This document shows positions 34,002-44,566 of a stretch of 64,000 nt of DNA, one piece after another. The stretch covers positions 223,373,145 through 223,437,144 of the forward strand of contig NC_133324.1 in NCBI RefSeq assembly GCF_042186555.1. Direction: 5' to 3'. Within the stretch, counting starts at the first letter, position 1. Each line of letters begins with the position of its first letter. The notes beneath the pieces were generated by a model, which saw nothing but the letters and a program-made list of their open reading frames with translations, had not been told where the DNA came from and ran no database searches. The position numbers and the translations under genes were made by a program. Source of the DNA: Aquarana catesbeiana (taxonomy: Eukaryota; Chordata; Amphibia; Anura; Ranidae).

Positions 34002-34312
34002 CAGGAGGGCAGGGGAGGGTGTCAGCAGGCCAGGGGACGGTGTCAGCAGGGCAGGGGACGGTGTCAGCAGGGCAGGGGACGGTGTCAGCAGGGCAGGAGA
34101 TGGTGTCAGCAGGGCAGGGGACGGTGTCAGCAGGGCAGGGGATGGTGTCAGCAGGTCAGGGGACGATGTCAGGGCAGTGAACGGTGTCAGCAGGTCAGGG
34201 GATGGTGTCAGCAGGACAGGGCACGGTGTCAGCAGGGCAGGGGATGATGTCAGCAGGTCAGGGGACGGTGTCAGCAGAGCAGGGGATGGTGTCAGCAAGT
34301 CAGGGCACTTTT
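34002..34312. repeat. 21-bp minisatellite
   Basis: About 15 units of the type GGTGTCAGCAGGGCAGGGGA. The unit length is a multiple of three, so long reading frames exist on both strands (Ala-Gly-Asp-Gly-Val-Ser-Arg on plus, Ser-Pro-Ala-Leu-Leu-Thr-Pro on minus). They have no other support. Confidence 0.93.
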
Positions 34313-34469
34313 CTCCCCCCTCACAGCCGCCCTGCAATGTGTCACACCTCACCGCAAAACGTAAAAAGCGCTGGAGACTCGGCCAGAGCGCCGGACAGTG
34401 CAGGCAGGGAGACACCTGCACGGGAAACCCATTACAGAGTCATAATAGGAGACTCCTCAGTTGGGTCTG

Positions 34470-34565
34470 AACACTGTGTCCGGGGCTCAGGCGAACTGAA
34501 CCCCGGACACCTGATTCAAAACTCGTACTGTCCTGGTGAATCCCGAACGGGTGGCAACCCTAGTC
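34470..34565. repeat. MITE-end-like inverted pair
   Basis: TGTCCGGGGCTCAGGCGAACTG is followed by GAACCCCGGACACCTGATTC, an imperfect inverted repeat. The stretch ends GGGTGGCAACCCTAG, typical of a MITE terminus. No partner end was found. Confidence 0.45.
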
Positions 34566-35251
34566 CTGTCATGTGACCCAGAACTTGGCGCCTAATGAGT
34601 TAACGGGAAACATGGAGGAGATACCATCCGCCTACCCCTACATGCTGACAAACCTATTCTTGCCTTAACGTGATCCTGTGGACAGGCTACAGACATTCAG
34701 GTATCTACATATTAACAAGCGGCAGATGTGGCTACAGGCACCCTGGAATAATTAATATTTAAAACCACTTTGTGATTGTGTTCTCACTTACGGCTCTGGC
34801 CGCCACTAATAATCCCATTGGCAGTTCTGACATGGCAATAAATCCATAAAGTTTGATAGTAAATAAACCTCTTTCACTACTTGATATCAAGCTGTTTTAT
34901 TTGTCTGCACAGGAAGTACAGTAAATACAGTTTGTAAAGAATACAAGTACAGTATTTAAAAAAATAACAGTAAATGCATAAATGCAGCATTATACTATGA
35001 GTGCAGAGCACTGTGAAAATGTACCCCGGGTGTGGGTGCATATGACACCCTTGGCTCATAGAAAATTGGATGAATTATGCTAGGCATCATTCAACCTGGA
35101 AGAGGATTGGCCCCTACAGAATGGCGAGTTTGTGGGGGGACAGCGTCAAAGAGAAGGTAAAAAAGTATAACTGCACTTTGAAGAACAATGTAATATTATT
35201 TAGTAAAATTATTTAAAATGATGTCAAATAATTTCAACACATTAGTCACAG
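34566..35251. other. No recognised feature
   Basis: No gene, tandem array or clear terminal repeat is visible. Confidence 0.5.
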
Positions 35252-35694
35252 AGGCTCCTTTCACACTGGGGCGGTTTGCAAGCGTTATTGCGCTAAAAAT
35301 AGCGCCTGCAAACTGACCAAAAACTGCCGCTGCTGTCTCTCCAGTGTGAAAGCCCGAGAGCTTTCACACTGAAGCGGTGCGCTGGCAGGAGAGAAAAAAA
35401 AACTCCTGCAAACAGCATCTTTGGAGCGGTGAAGGAACGGTGTATTCCCCGCTCCTTCACCTCTCCTGCCCATTGAAATCAATGGGGCAGCGCGGCTATA
35501 CCGCGGCTATACCGCGGCTGTAGCGGCGCTATGCGAGTGGTTTTAACCCTTTTTCGGCCGCCAGTGGGGGCTAAAACCGCACCGCTAGCGGCCAAATAGC
35601 GCCACAAAAATGACGGCAAAGCGGCGCTAAAAATAGCGCCGTTTTACCGCCAACGCCCCCACCGCCCCAGTGTGAAAGGGGCCTTATTGTCAAA
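35252..35694. mobile_element. MITE with 23-bp TIRs (AGGCTCCTTTCACACTGGGG)
   Basis: Left end AGGCTCCTTTCACACTGGGG and right end CCCCAGTGTGAAAGGGGCCT are near-perfect complements. The body has repeated GCGGTTTT and CTATACCGCGG words and no frame. Relatives: 44764-45121 and the half copy at 14331. Confidence 0.85.
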
Positions 35695-36100
35695 TTAACT
35701 GACACATGTTGATGCTGCAAAATTTAGTTTGGGCATCGGGAGATCAATGACCTCTAGTCATGAAGGCGTTAAAGAGTCGCTCAACATAAATCATATGTTA
35801 GCACTTGTCATTTGCTTTACCGTTGACATTTATCAATAGGTTCTGGATATTTCTATAGCAGAAGTGAAGGTGATGAAAAGGGGAGGAATATGTTCCAAAA
35901 CACAGCTAGCTAAAGAAATATGCCATAAACTGTCACTATTAAACATCCTGTAGCCTAAACTGTCATTTGTCATAGGACAAAGGGCTGTACTAAAAGTTAT
36001 AAACATGTCAAATATTATAGTTTAAGTGCAGGCAGTAAGTTAAACATATATATCTAATAACAGTGTGTCTTTTAATAAATGTGTCCTATAAACAGCCTTA

Positions 36101-36315
36101 TGCCGCGTACACACGAGCGGACTTTTTGGCCGGACTGGTCCGACGGTCTATCCGCCGGACTTTTAGCGGACTTCCGACGGACCTTCCGGACGAACGGACT
36201 TGCCTACACACAATCACACCAAAGTCTGACAGATTTGTACGTGATGACGTACGACCGGACTAAAATAAGGAAGTTGATAGCCAGTAGCCAATAGCTGCCC
36301 TAGCGTTGAGTTCTG
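36101..36315. mobile_element. PIF/Harbinger-like MITE, left part
   Basis: Starts TGCCGCGTACACACGAGCGG after TTA (36098-36100), then many CCGGAC/GTCCGG words. The right terminus was not found. Confidence 0.72.
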
Positions 36316-37311
36316 ACGTAAAGATTTGAAACATGTTCCAAATTTTAGCAGAGGCCCTATAGAATAAAATGCTGGGTGTTGCAATTATTTATGGAAAAAA
36401 AAACACTTTCATGAAAAAAAAAAACACTAAAGTTAGTCCAATTTTTTTTTGTATAATGTGAGAGATAATGTTATGCCAAGTAAATAGATACTTAACATGT
36501 CACACTTTAAAATTGCGTCTGCCTGTGGAATGGTGGCAAACTATGGTGCTTAAAATTCTCCATAGGTGACGCTTTAAATGCCTTTACAGGTTACCAGTTT
36601 AGAGCTGCACAGGAGGTCTGGTGATAGAATAATTGCTCTTGCTCTGACGTTCGAGACAATATCTCACGTGTGTGGTGCGATCTTGTTTACATATGCGTGC
36701 AGAAGTAACATATGTGTTTGCATTTGCGCGAAAGCATGGTGGGACGAGGGTGCTTTAAAAAATTTTATTATTATTTATTTTTTACAATTTTTTTTTTTTT
36801 AACACTTTTTTTTACTTGCCTACGAACGGCAAGTAGTTAAGGCACATATAAAAGGCATTATGCAGCTCTATAATCATTAATACCTCATTAAATGTATTAT
36901 GTTTTTATGCAAGTATTGTAAGTATCGAATTCATCTTGGTATCAGCCTCTTTCGGCTTGCTATACAGTTTTTTACAGCAGATTTCAGAGAGGGGGTGGGT
37001 AAAGCAGCACAAAGCATGCTGATAGGTGGAGAAAGTAGAGTGACAGAAAGATAAGCTTGTCAGTGTGCCGCTTCTTATTTCACTATGCAGTCACTGGGTG
37101 GGCGCCTGTTAATGAAAGTAAAACTGCTGGAGAGAAAGATCTAATCCCTCTTCCCCGCTTGACAGGGCTGTGCTGTGGGACAGAGCTGTGTAAACCTCAG
37201 GACTGAATGAACAGAAATACAAACCCTCTTTTAGGTAAAGCAGCTCACGTATACAGTATGTATTTCATCTGTGTATTTAGCTGTTTGACTGGAGTTCAGC
37301 TTTAAAGTGTT
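36316..37311. other. No recognised feature
   Basis: AT-rich with several homopolymer runs (36760-36815). I see no gene. Confidence 0.5.
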
Positions 37312-37315
37312 GCTA

Positions 37316-37806
37316 AACCCAGGACTGCATTCGGTTCTCCCACAGAACACAGAAGATGGAAATGCAAATACTTTCGTAAATATAAACTGCTAAATACCTT
37401 TTCTCATCGGCAGTATATAGCAGTCTTTTGACTTCTATCAGGGTCTGGTTAAAGCTTGTAGGAGGAGTTTTCATTCTCCCCTAATTGTCCTATGAGGCTG
37501 CATGACCCCTGACCCTCTGTCTGGACAGTGCTGATTGGCCCTGCGCTGATCACATGCACCCTCCCAAGAAAAAAAAAACCTCTAGCAATACACACCAAAC
37601 TGAGCATGTGCAGAGTGCCCCCAAGGCGTTGTACTATCAACAGATGGATTGGGGACTGTGGAAGAAGGGGAGGATCAGAGAAGATAGGATCAAACAGCCT
37701 TTGTAAACAATGCGCAGGATTAACCCCTTAGGTTCCACAGTGAGTATAACAGGCATGTTTTATTGCATAAGCAGACTGAATTTACTGTTGTGGGTTTAGT
37801 AACACT
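37316..37806. mobile_element. TTAA-flanked element with AGTGTTGCTAAACCC termini
   Basis: TTAA at 37312-37315 and 37807-37810. Starts AGTGTTGCTAAACCC and ends GGGTTTAGTAACACT, complementary except one position. 491 bp. An inverted relative lies at 45928-46305. No coding frame. Confidence 0.85.
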
Positions 37807-37810
37807 TTAA

Positions 37811-38613
37811 GTGAAGAAATTCACTACAACCAATCCATCATGTCTTCTGTGTGGACTTCAGCACAATGAATTCCGATTGGCTGCTATAGGTTATTACTAT
37901 ATTTGGCACATAAAAATAACTTCTTATTGAAAAAAATGAGTATTATAGTTGGTTGAACAGGCTGCTATAAGCAGACCTTTAATACGAAAAAAAAACAGTT
38001 ACTGTAAAGAGTTGTGGAGTTTGGATAACAACAGTTCATTTCCACAGAATGCTAACAGACATGTATTGAGTACAAAAGGCTGTTACCAAACTCCCATTTC
38101 AAAAAATGTGGCAGAACGTCCAGAATTGTGTAACATGGAAGGCATTCTACTGATAAATGTCTAATCTGCAGACTGTAAACCAAAGGCCAAAGTGGCCTTA
38201 CAATATCACCACTAGATGAACTTTTTTTTTTTTTTCTCAAGGTTCCAGATGCACATTTGTGTTAAATAAAACCTGCACTCATTCTCAATATACCAGGATT
38301 GACACCCAACTCACATTTTCAAAATTCCACCTCCTTAATAATCAGTACAGTACATCAGTGGCTGTTAGTGGGCCCTGAGGACTGGGTTGATGACCATTGC
38401 AGTACATGAAAGTACGGTTCTTACTGCAGGGTAAATACTTCACATTGTTGTATGTCCTGTGTCAATTTAGTTTGTATGCTTTTATCCTGCCAACCTTGCT
38501 TTGTTTTATGCATTTTTTTACGCATTAGTCCACAATTAACCTTTTCCAGTTTTAGGTGAAAACACCAAGCATCTTCATGGATCCCTTGGGGTCCCGTAGA
38601 GAGATCATTGCAC
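37811..38613. other. No recognised feature
   Basis: I see no gene or element end. Confidence 0.5.
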
Positions 38614-38617
38614 TTAA

Positions 38618-39450
38618 AGTGGTTCCAAAGTCAAATCGTTTCTTTACCTTAATGCATTCTATGAGAGAGCAGGTGGGGCCAAGCTGTGCTGTGTGTGTCA
38701 ATGAACGCACAGTGGCTAGGCAGGGAGCCAGCACATGTGCCACCATAGGAAGCAGCTTCCTATTGTGGCATAAAACAAGTAAAAATTTGCGCTGAACTGA
38801 AAAAAGCAAGCGGCCAGCAAAGTTCATAGATAACAAACAAAAAGTCACATGCATAAAAATTATTGCGGCGCTGAAAAGTTTAAAAATGAAATTGAAGAGT
38901 GGGAGGAATCCAATATATTGTGCAGATGTAGAAAGAGTCACTCGTCACCACGTGGTAATGTAGTCTGCTTACCAGAAGGTGTTAAGGATTAGGCATAGAT
39001 GATAAATTCTCAATAGCATCCAGCAAAACCAGCCCACTGGAACCCCTCATCAGACCACAACATCCGTGGGATTTCCTTCACATATAAACATCTCCCAATG
39101 GTCACTTCAGAATTAGGCATTCAGGCATGTAGTCATCATATATCCGAGAAAAGAAAATGAAGGACCCATAGTGAAGCCCGTAATGATAGATAAAAAAACT
39201 TTTATTGTAGTAACTTACAGTTGAAGCTTAAAACAGCATGCATCAATGATAGGAACAAACGGCTGCAGCAATCAGCGTACGGATGTCAGCCTTCCTATTG
39301 TGACATAAGGAGGAGCCAAGAGTGTCGGTGGGGGACCTCAGAAGAGGAGGTTCAAGGCTGCTTTGTGCAATACCCTTGCACAGAGCAGGTAAGTATAACA
39401 TCTTTTTTATTTTAGTAAAAAAAAAAAAAAATTTAACCTTACAACCGCCT
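38618..39450. mobile_element. TTAA-flanked element interrupted by a retroinsertion
   Basis: TTAA at 38614-38617 and 39451-39454; the body starts AGTGGTTCCAAAG and ends ACAACCGCCT. Its continuity is broken by the insertion at 38774-39290, which has an 18-bp target duplication. Without the insert it would be about 300 bp. Confidence 0.65.
38774..39290 (-). mobile_element. Retroelement insertion with 18-bp target duplication
   Basis: Flanked by CTTCCTATTGTGGCATAA (38756-38773) and CTTCCTATTGTGACATAA (39291-39308), 17 of 18 identical. The insert's left edge AGTAAAAATTTGCGCTG resembles the outer edges of the palindrome arms at 54722 and 55900 (AGTAAAAAATCGCGCTA), which suggests a shared element 3' end, here on the minus strand. 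No coding domain is readable. The length of the target duplication points to LINE-type or Penelope-type target-primed insertion. Confidence 0.6.
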
Positions 39451-39928
39451 TTAACCTGCCCATAGACAGAACGAAATTTGGTTGCTTCAGCAACCAGCCA
39501 AATTTTGATCCGTGCATGGCCGTCCTTGCTGGGAAACTTTTGTCGACTGCAGTCGCTGATCAGTGTATTATGACAGTGGAGAGTCCTGCTGTGAGTGTAC
39601 AATGTTCTGGCAGGGAGGATTTCTCCGTCCACCTTGTTTGTGCAGATGGAGGAATCTGATTATTTCTTTTTCATTTGGCCTGCTGGCCAAATGGAAAAAA
39701 AAAAAGAACCATCTATGGGTATCTTTAGTTGTTACCTCTGCCCATTTGCTGCAGTCTTTACACTCTCCTTGAAAGATTTTTATATTCAGATACCAAGGGG
39801 TAGAAATCCACAGAGATTTTTGCCTCAATTAGTTACAGTATATACTATATAGAGATCTGTAGAGACCTTGATAAGGATCTGGTATTATTTGGAGGAGGAA
39901 CCAGGGCAAAAAAAAATAGCATGGGATC

Positions 39929-40470
39929 CAGTGGTGGCTGGTGTTTTTTTCTTTTGGGGGGGGCAGCAAACAACCACCCTCCCCCCCTCACCGGTCGGCC
40001 AGTGGCAATTTCCCCCAGGACCACAGACGGGGCATCAAAGCCCCGCACTTACCCCATCTAGGAAGCGGGCGGGCAGTGTCTGCGGCGTGTGGCAGCTTTC
40101 TTCCTGCCTCCTCCTGTGGATCCTGGTGGCTTCTGCCGTGCATCTCCCTCCTCCTCCTCCTAGGCGTCCAATAGGATTGCCTGTCCTTTCAGACAATCGG
40201 GAAACGGGTATCAGACCCATGCTTCCTATTTGGCGGAGAGGCAATTCAGACCTGGGTGGGCTCCGAGCGCAATGCTCTGCGTCCAGAGCCCACCCTATTT
40301 TGAAGCCTATTAGAGCCTCTGGCTCTAATCAGGTGCTTAAAAAAAAACCCTGCCACTGTAATTCATGTGCCCGGCATCCTAAAAGGGGCCGGCCGCATGA
40401 ATAGGGGGTGGCGGCGGCGATGGAAAGGGGAGGCGGTGCCCGTGCACCCCCAATGGATGGGCTGCCCCTG
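39929..40470. mobile_element. hAT-type MITE, CAGTGGTGGCTGG terminus (relative of 23866)
   Basis: Starts CAGTGGTGGCTGGTGTTTTT and ends ATGGGCTGCCCCTG, and matches 23866-24173 at both ends and in the ATAGGATTGCC block. Longer than that copy. I do not see a matching 8-bp flank. AAGGGTCTGGTATGG occurs to its right and GATCTGGTATTA to its left, because it sits inside another repeat. Confidence 0.65.
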
Positions 40471-40723
40471 ATAAGGGTCTGGTATGGATTCGGAGTGGGA
40501 TCCCACGCGGAAAAAAAAAAAGATAATAAGCAGCATGGGATCCCCTTCTAAAATCCATACCAGAGCCTTATCTAGGCATGCAGCTCAGCTGGTCAGGAAA
40601 ATGAGGGGTGAGTGTGCACTTATTCAGGGAAACCTACCCCACCTCCACCTAAGAACTGTACTTAAGTCACCTTCATCAGATCATCCCCTGCAGCCATCAC
40701 GTTTTGTACCACCTCCACCCCCC

Positions 40724-40866
40724 TTAGATTGTAAGCTCCATGAGCAGGGCCCTCCTATTTCTTCTGTATTGAACTGTATTGTAATTGTACTGTCCCCCTT
40801 TTTATTGTAAAGCGCTGCGTAAACTGTTGGCGCTATATATATCCTGTATAATAATAATAATAATAC
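40724..40866 (+). repeat. Retroposon tail-like repeat with ATA microsatellite
   Basis: TTAGATTGTAAGCTCCATGA ... TTGTAAAGCGCTGCGTAAAC then TTGGCGCTATATATATCC and (ATA)n. The same sequence and tail are at 55337-55480. The constant 3' part and simple-repeat tail fit the 3' end of a SINE or of a CR1/L2-type LINE. It is inserted into the Penelope-like remnant. Confidence 0.7.
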
Positions 40867-41272
40867 TGGGGACTGTCCATCACCACAAGGTTGCCCTCTT
40901 TATCAGGGGGCCTTATTGTAACATTGTAGTTGTTGATCAATTATTTTAGAGTCTAGGATTGCATTGATGTTAAATTATAAAAACCTGAGCTGTGACAAGC
41001 CAGTTTGTCAATCTCACCAGTAACCGGTTGCAGAAAAGCATAGATATTCTGATTATTCTGGCTAGGTGGAAACATTTTTGATTTATTTTTTTATTTTTTT
41101 GGATACTGAAATCTCAATATGGCAACATAGTGATCATTCTAGGTCCATGTTATCAATCTTATCCGGTCCATCCTCATTTAACAGTTCTTCTAGTTCTTTT
41201 ATATCTTAATGGTCATGTTTCATGAATTGTGCCCAATTATTTGTGCTAACACCACACAAGGTTTCCTTAGAG

Positions 41273-41429
41273 CAGGGGTCTCAAACTGGTGGTCCTCCAT
41301 TTGTTATGAAACTACAAGTCCCATCATGCCTCTGCCTTTGGGAGACATGGTTGCAACTGTCAGCCTTGCAATGCCTCATGGGACTTGTAGTTTTGCAACA
41401 GCTTGAGGGCCGCCAGTTTGAGACCCCTG
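41273..41429. mobile_element. hAT MITE, 157 bp, perfect 8-bp target duplication
   Basis: Ends CAGGGGTCTCAAACTGG and CCAGTTTGAGACCCCTG are perfect complements (17 bp). CCTTAGAG flanks it on both sides (41265-41272 and 41430-41437). Interior AACTACAAGTCCCATCATGC and CATGGGACTTGTAGTTT also pair, so the element can fold almost fully. Confidence 0.95.
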
Positions 41430-41570
41430 CCTTAGAGTCTTTATGATATAAAACTTTTAAGAGAAGTTTTCTGGCAAATAAGTTGATGTGTTTAAATACC
41501 TAAAACTCACCAAAGTTTTTATGGGTTAAAATAAATTACTAGCTATACTGATGAGCCTTGCTATCGATTG

Positions 41571-41944
41571 CATAGCTCCCAACTGTCCCTGTTTTCAAGG
41601 GACTGTCCCTGATTTCGAGCAATGTCCCTCTGTCCCTCTTTCCTCCTCATTTGTCCCTCATTTTGGTCTGATCTATATAGCTGTATATAAAATGCACTTT
41701 TTATCTTTCAAAAAGTGTTTCCCAGTGCTAAACCTTTCATCCAATTTGTAAATTGCTGCATTTGTAAATTTTAGAAGCAAATATAAAGGAAAAATAGTGG
41801 TAAAAAAGAGCACTTGCTGATTTAATTAACCTTTTTTTGGGTTAATTCTCCTTTAAGGGGGTGTGGCGGGGAGGCGTGTCCTATGCCTACATACATTTGC
41901 TAGTAGGTGTCCCTCATTCCCATCTCAAAATGTTGGGAGGTATG
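41571..41944. mobile_element. MITE with CATA(C/G)CTCCCAACTGTCCCTG termini
   Basis: Left end CATAGCTCCCAACTGTCCCTG-type and right end TTGGGAGGTATG pair. CGATTG is present at both outer flanks (41565-41570 and 41945-41950). A relative is at 53147-53430. The TIR is short and the body A/T-rich. Confidence 0.7.
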
Positions 41945-42300
41945 CGATTGGTTACCCAAGTCTTATGATATCACATACCCATCATCCATCGCCTTTGTGT
42001 ACAAGCATGAGAAGAAACATCTGATATTACAGCATTATCTACAGAATTACAAATAAAGATTTTGAACCTGTTTCTCCTTTGTTGCTGACTGTCTATTATA
42101 GTTTCCAAAATCACCCTTAAATTCTTAAGCTTTTTTCACAAAGGACCTAAGGGAAATCAAGGCTGCCCTCTTGTAGATGAAGTTTGAATTTTCTCATCCT
42201 TCACTTGAAGCTCTTTATTGTATTCCATTACCAACATCATATTTTAAGAACAAGATCTCAAATTTTTCCCATAGAGGTTTAAAGTCCTCACTGATAATTT

Positions 42301-42690
42301 AATGCTAGGGATACACTCAAAGCTTAATTTGTGTTATAGGAATGTAATTAACTGAGCAAACTAATAAATTATTTTGTAACATCTCCTAAAGGCTTTTACA
42401 GAGTTCAGAACACAAAGAACATCTTTCTAGAAAAGTTAAGATGCATAAATTAAAGCCAATGGAAACTTAGCACCACCTCCTGTCTGGAAGCGGTATTGCA
42501 ATTTATGAGCATCCACAATTTGGGCAGAGCATCTTGGTAACCTATAGTAGCTAATGGTCTCCTTGAAAGGAAGTCTGTCATGAGAGAAATATGTGGGCTG
42601 TTATTCTTTCTGTGCTGCAGACACCAAACAAAATGATAGCAGAGTGATAAGAAAGCTTGTCAGTCAGTTCCACCATTTATGACCTTACAG
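42301..42690. other. No recognised feature
   Basis: No gene. Directly precedes the U2-headed insertion. Confidence 0.5.
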
Positions 42691-42705
42691 AAGCAGCTTT
42701 TAAAT
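42691..42705. repeat. Target site duplication, left (U2 chimera)
   Basis: AAGCAGCTTTTAAAT, identical to 44567-44581. Confidence 0.9.
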
Positions 42706-42757
42706 TGCTTCTCAGCCTTTTGGCTAAGATCAAATGTAGTACCTGTTCTTATCGGTT
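42704..42757 (+). ncRNA. RNU2-like: U2 snRNA 5' fragment (pseudogene head)
   Basis: TTGCTTCTCAGCCTTTTGGC and the following AAGATCAAATGTAGTACCTG match the 5' domain of vertebrate U2 snRNA: stem-loop I and the branch-site-recognition region GTAGTA (canonical GUAGUA). Substitutions: C-to-T at nt 3, G-to-A in the loop I stem, AAGTGT to AAATGT, TATCTG to ACCTG. The match stops at about nt 54. Stem-loop IIa, the Sm site and stem-loops III/IV are missing, and there is no upstream snRNA promoter (PSE/DSE) because the left flank is the target duplication. Not a functional U2 gene. Confidence 0.88.
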
Positions 42758-42860
42758 ACCAAGTGGTGGTGCTGTGCTACTGTCCCTGATCTACGGCGGT
42801 AGGTTAGGGGTGGCGGAGGCTATGCAAATCCACTTGGCGTAATGGTAATCTGGACAGTTA

Positions 42861-43305
42861 TGCTGCGTACACACGAGCAGAATGTCCGACAGAAAAAGTC
42901 CGACAGAAGCTTTTCATCGTATATTCCAATCGTGTGTATGCCTCATCGGACTTTTTTTTTAGAAAATTCTGACGGACCTAGAAATAGAACATGTTCTAAA
43001 TATTTCCGACTGAATCAATTCCTATCGGGAAAACCGCTCGTCTGTATGCTGTTCCGACGGACCAAAAACGACGCATGCTCTGAAGCAAGTACGAGACGGA
43101 AGCTATTGGTTACTGGCTATTGAACTTCCTTTTCTAGTCCCGTTGTACGTGTTGTAAGTCACCGCGTTCTGAACGGTCAGACTTTGGTCGAACTTTGGTT
43201 TGACCGTGTGTAGGCAAGACAGCTTGAATGGAATTCCATCGGAGTTCCGTCGGAGAAACCTTCAGAGTTTAATCTGACGGCAAAACCAGTCGTGTTTACA
43301 GGGCA
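42861..43305. mobile_element. PIF/Harbinger-like MITE, complete, TTA target duplication
   Basis: TTA at 42858-42860 and 43306-43308. Starts TGCTGCGTACACACGAGCAG; ends GACTCGTG-like complement CGTGTTTACAGGGCA. 445 bp, with CCGACAGAAAAAGTCCGAC-type internal palindromes. It splits the U2 chimera body. Confidence 0.85.
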
Positions 43306-43458
43306 TTAGTATCAGGGAGATTCCAAACCGGACCGCTCAATGAACTGAGGGCCGTTAGTAGGTCTCCTTTAGAGAAAGCCAGAAGGGTTACCTCCTGATG
43401 GGGATGGAGAGGCACTGGGTCTAGCTGAAGGCCTGAAGAAAGCCTGTGGTGTATGTGC

Positions 43459-43487
43459 CCCTGGACATCGACAGTCGATGTCCAGGG
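43459..43487. other. Perfect 14-bp-arm palindrome in the chimera body
   Basis: CCCTGGACATCGAC, one central A, then GTCGATGTCCAGGG. As RNA this would be a strong hairpin with a very tight loop. It lies in original chimera sequence just before the second MITE. Confidence 0.85.
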
Positions 43488-43499
43488 TTGCCATAATTA

Positions 43500-44092
43500 C
43501 CTTATTTATTGGCATATAACACACACTTTTTTCCCCTTAAAATCAGGGGGAAATCGTGGGTGCATGTTATACGCCAATGAGGGGAGAGGAGCGAGCGCCG
43601 CCAATATACACATAGCCGAATGTACTCGGCTAGGCTCGGCTCCTCTTGGCTCCGCTCACAGTCATGCTCAGTTTCACCATTGGACCTGTGTTATATCCAT
43701 CATAGGGGCAGGACTGGGCGGGACTGTGAGAGGAACCGAGAGGAGCTGAGCCTAGCCAAGTACACTCGGCTTTGTGTATGTCGGCGGCGCTCGCTCCTCT
43801 CCTCTTGCAATCAGCGGAGGTCAGCACCAATTTTAAATAATCAGCCTGCCTTGGCAAGGCTACAATGACACAAGGCTGCAAAGACACTGGGCAAGGCTGC
43901 AGATGGACACTAGGCAAGGCTGCAATGATGGACAAGGCTGCAGATGGACACTGATAAGGCTGCATTGATGGGCATTTAAATGTAAGTTTTTTTCCTTAAG
44001 CTTCCCTCCTAAAAGTTTTTTTACTTAAAATTCCCTCCTAAACTTGGGGTGCATGTTATAAGCCGGCGCGTGTTATACGCTGATAAATACGG
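43500..44092. mobile_element. TIR element of the 10013-10654 family, TA target duplication
   Basis: TA at 43498-43499 and 44093-44094; CCTTATTTATTGGCATATAAC on the left and TTATACGCTGATAAATACGG on the right. In opposite orientation to the copy at 10013. Contains CCGAGTACATTCGGC-type palindromes and GGCAAGGCTGCA tandem words. Non-coding. Confidence 0.85.
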
Positions 44093-44566
44093 TACTCACT
44101 GTGAGAGGGACACTTTGAGTTTTACTGGCACCTTGGCCACTGCACCACACACACTTTTTTTTTGCACCTGCCTCTTGGGCCGGGCCTTTTGGTCAGGACC
44201 AGAGGAATTTTTTTATTCCTGGCCTTAGGGTTGGCCATTGCACCATAACAATGGCACCATTGCACTTTCTCCACTTACCTTTTCCCCCACTTTTATGTTG
44301 TTTGTCTTATGTGTCACTTTATGTATTTTGTTTTAGTTGTTGGGTATGTACACTTTGTTTCACGTTTGATGAGTAGGGTGTAGGTCCTCGGGCCTGCCCT
44401 GAAAGTCTTGGGAGGGGGTGGACATGGCCTTCTGGCTTAGTTCGCCCTCTCTCATGGGGTCTTCCATCGTGGGAGCCACACCTAGTACTTGGGGTGGCCT
44501 GTTTCGGTAGACCTCCCAGAGAACGGGGTCTGTCTGGCTTCGAACGGGCTTTTAAAAAAAAAAAAA

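Larger units (their letters stand above)
40867..42300 (-). pseudogene. Penelope-like element remnant (region upstream of RT)
   Basis: At about 40868-40945 the minus strand reads VTIRPPDKEGNLVVMDSPQY. This resembles the motif just before the reverse transcriptase of Penelope-like elements (usually PADKGG followed by VVMD). Further upstream on the same strand (41000-42300) there are short hydrophilic stretches in changing frames, consistent with a decayed N-terminal region. The downstream RT is not present: the tail repeat at 40724-40866 begins right there. A hAT MITE (41273-41429) and a further MITE (41571-41944) have inserted into it. The family call rests on one motif. Confidence 0.5.
42706..44566 (+). 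mobile_element. U2-snRNA-headed chimeric retroinsertion with poly(A) and 15-bp TSD
   Basis: AAGCAGCTTTTAAAT occurs at 42691-42705 and again at 44567-44581. Between them the sequence starts with the 5' end of U2 snRNA and ends in a run of about 14 A, the mark of target-primed retroposition of a polyadenylated RNA. After about 52 nt of U2 the sequence changes to an unrelated body. Two MITEs (42861-43305, 43500-44092) were inserted later. Without them the retroposed RNA was about 820 nt. Possibilities: a long SINE with an snRNA-derived head (a SINEU-like design), a template-switch chimera of U2 with another transcript, or a retrocopy of a readthrough RNA from a U2-targeting non-LTR element such as Keno or Utopia. 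Confidence 0.82.

Noticed and set aside
33873..34470. Two opposing frames of about 180 codons with Ser-Pro-Ala-Leu-Leu-Thr and Ala-Gly-Asp-Gly-Val-Ser repeats
   Set aside because: Both arise from the 21-bp minisatellite at 34002-34312; repeats that are multiples of three open frames on both strands.
42704..42757. Functional U2 snRNA gene
   Set aside because: Only about the first 54 nt are present, no Sm site or 3' stem-loops, substitutions in stem I, and the upstream flank is a target duplication with no snRNA promoter.
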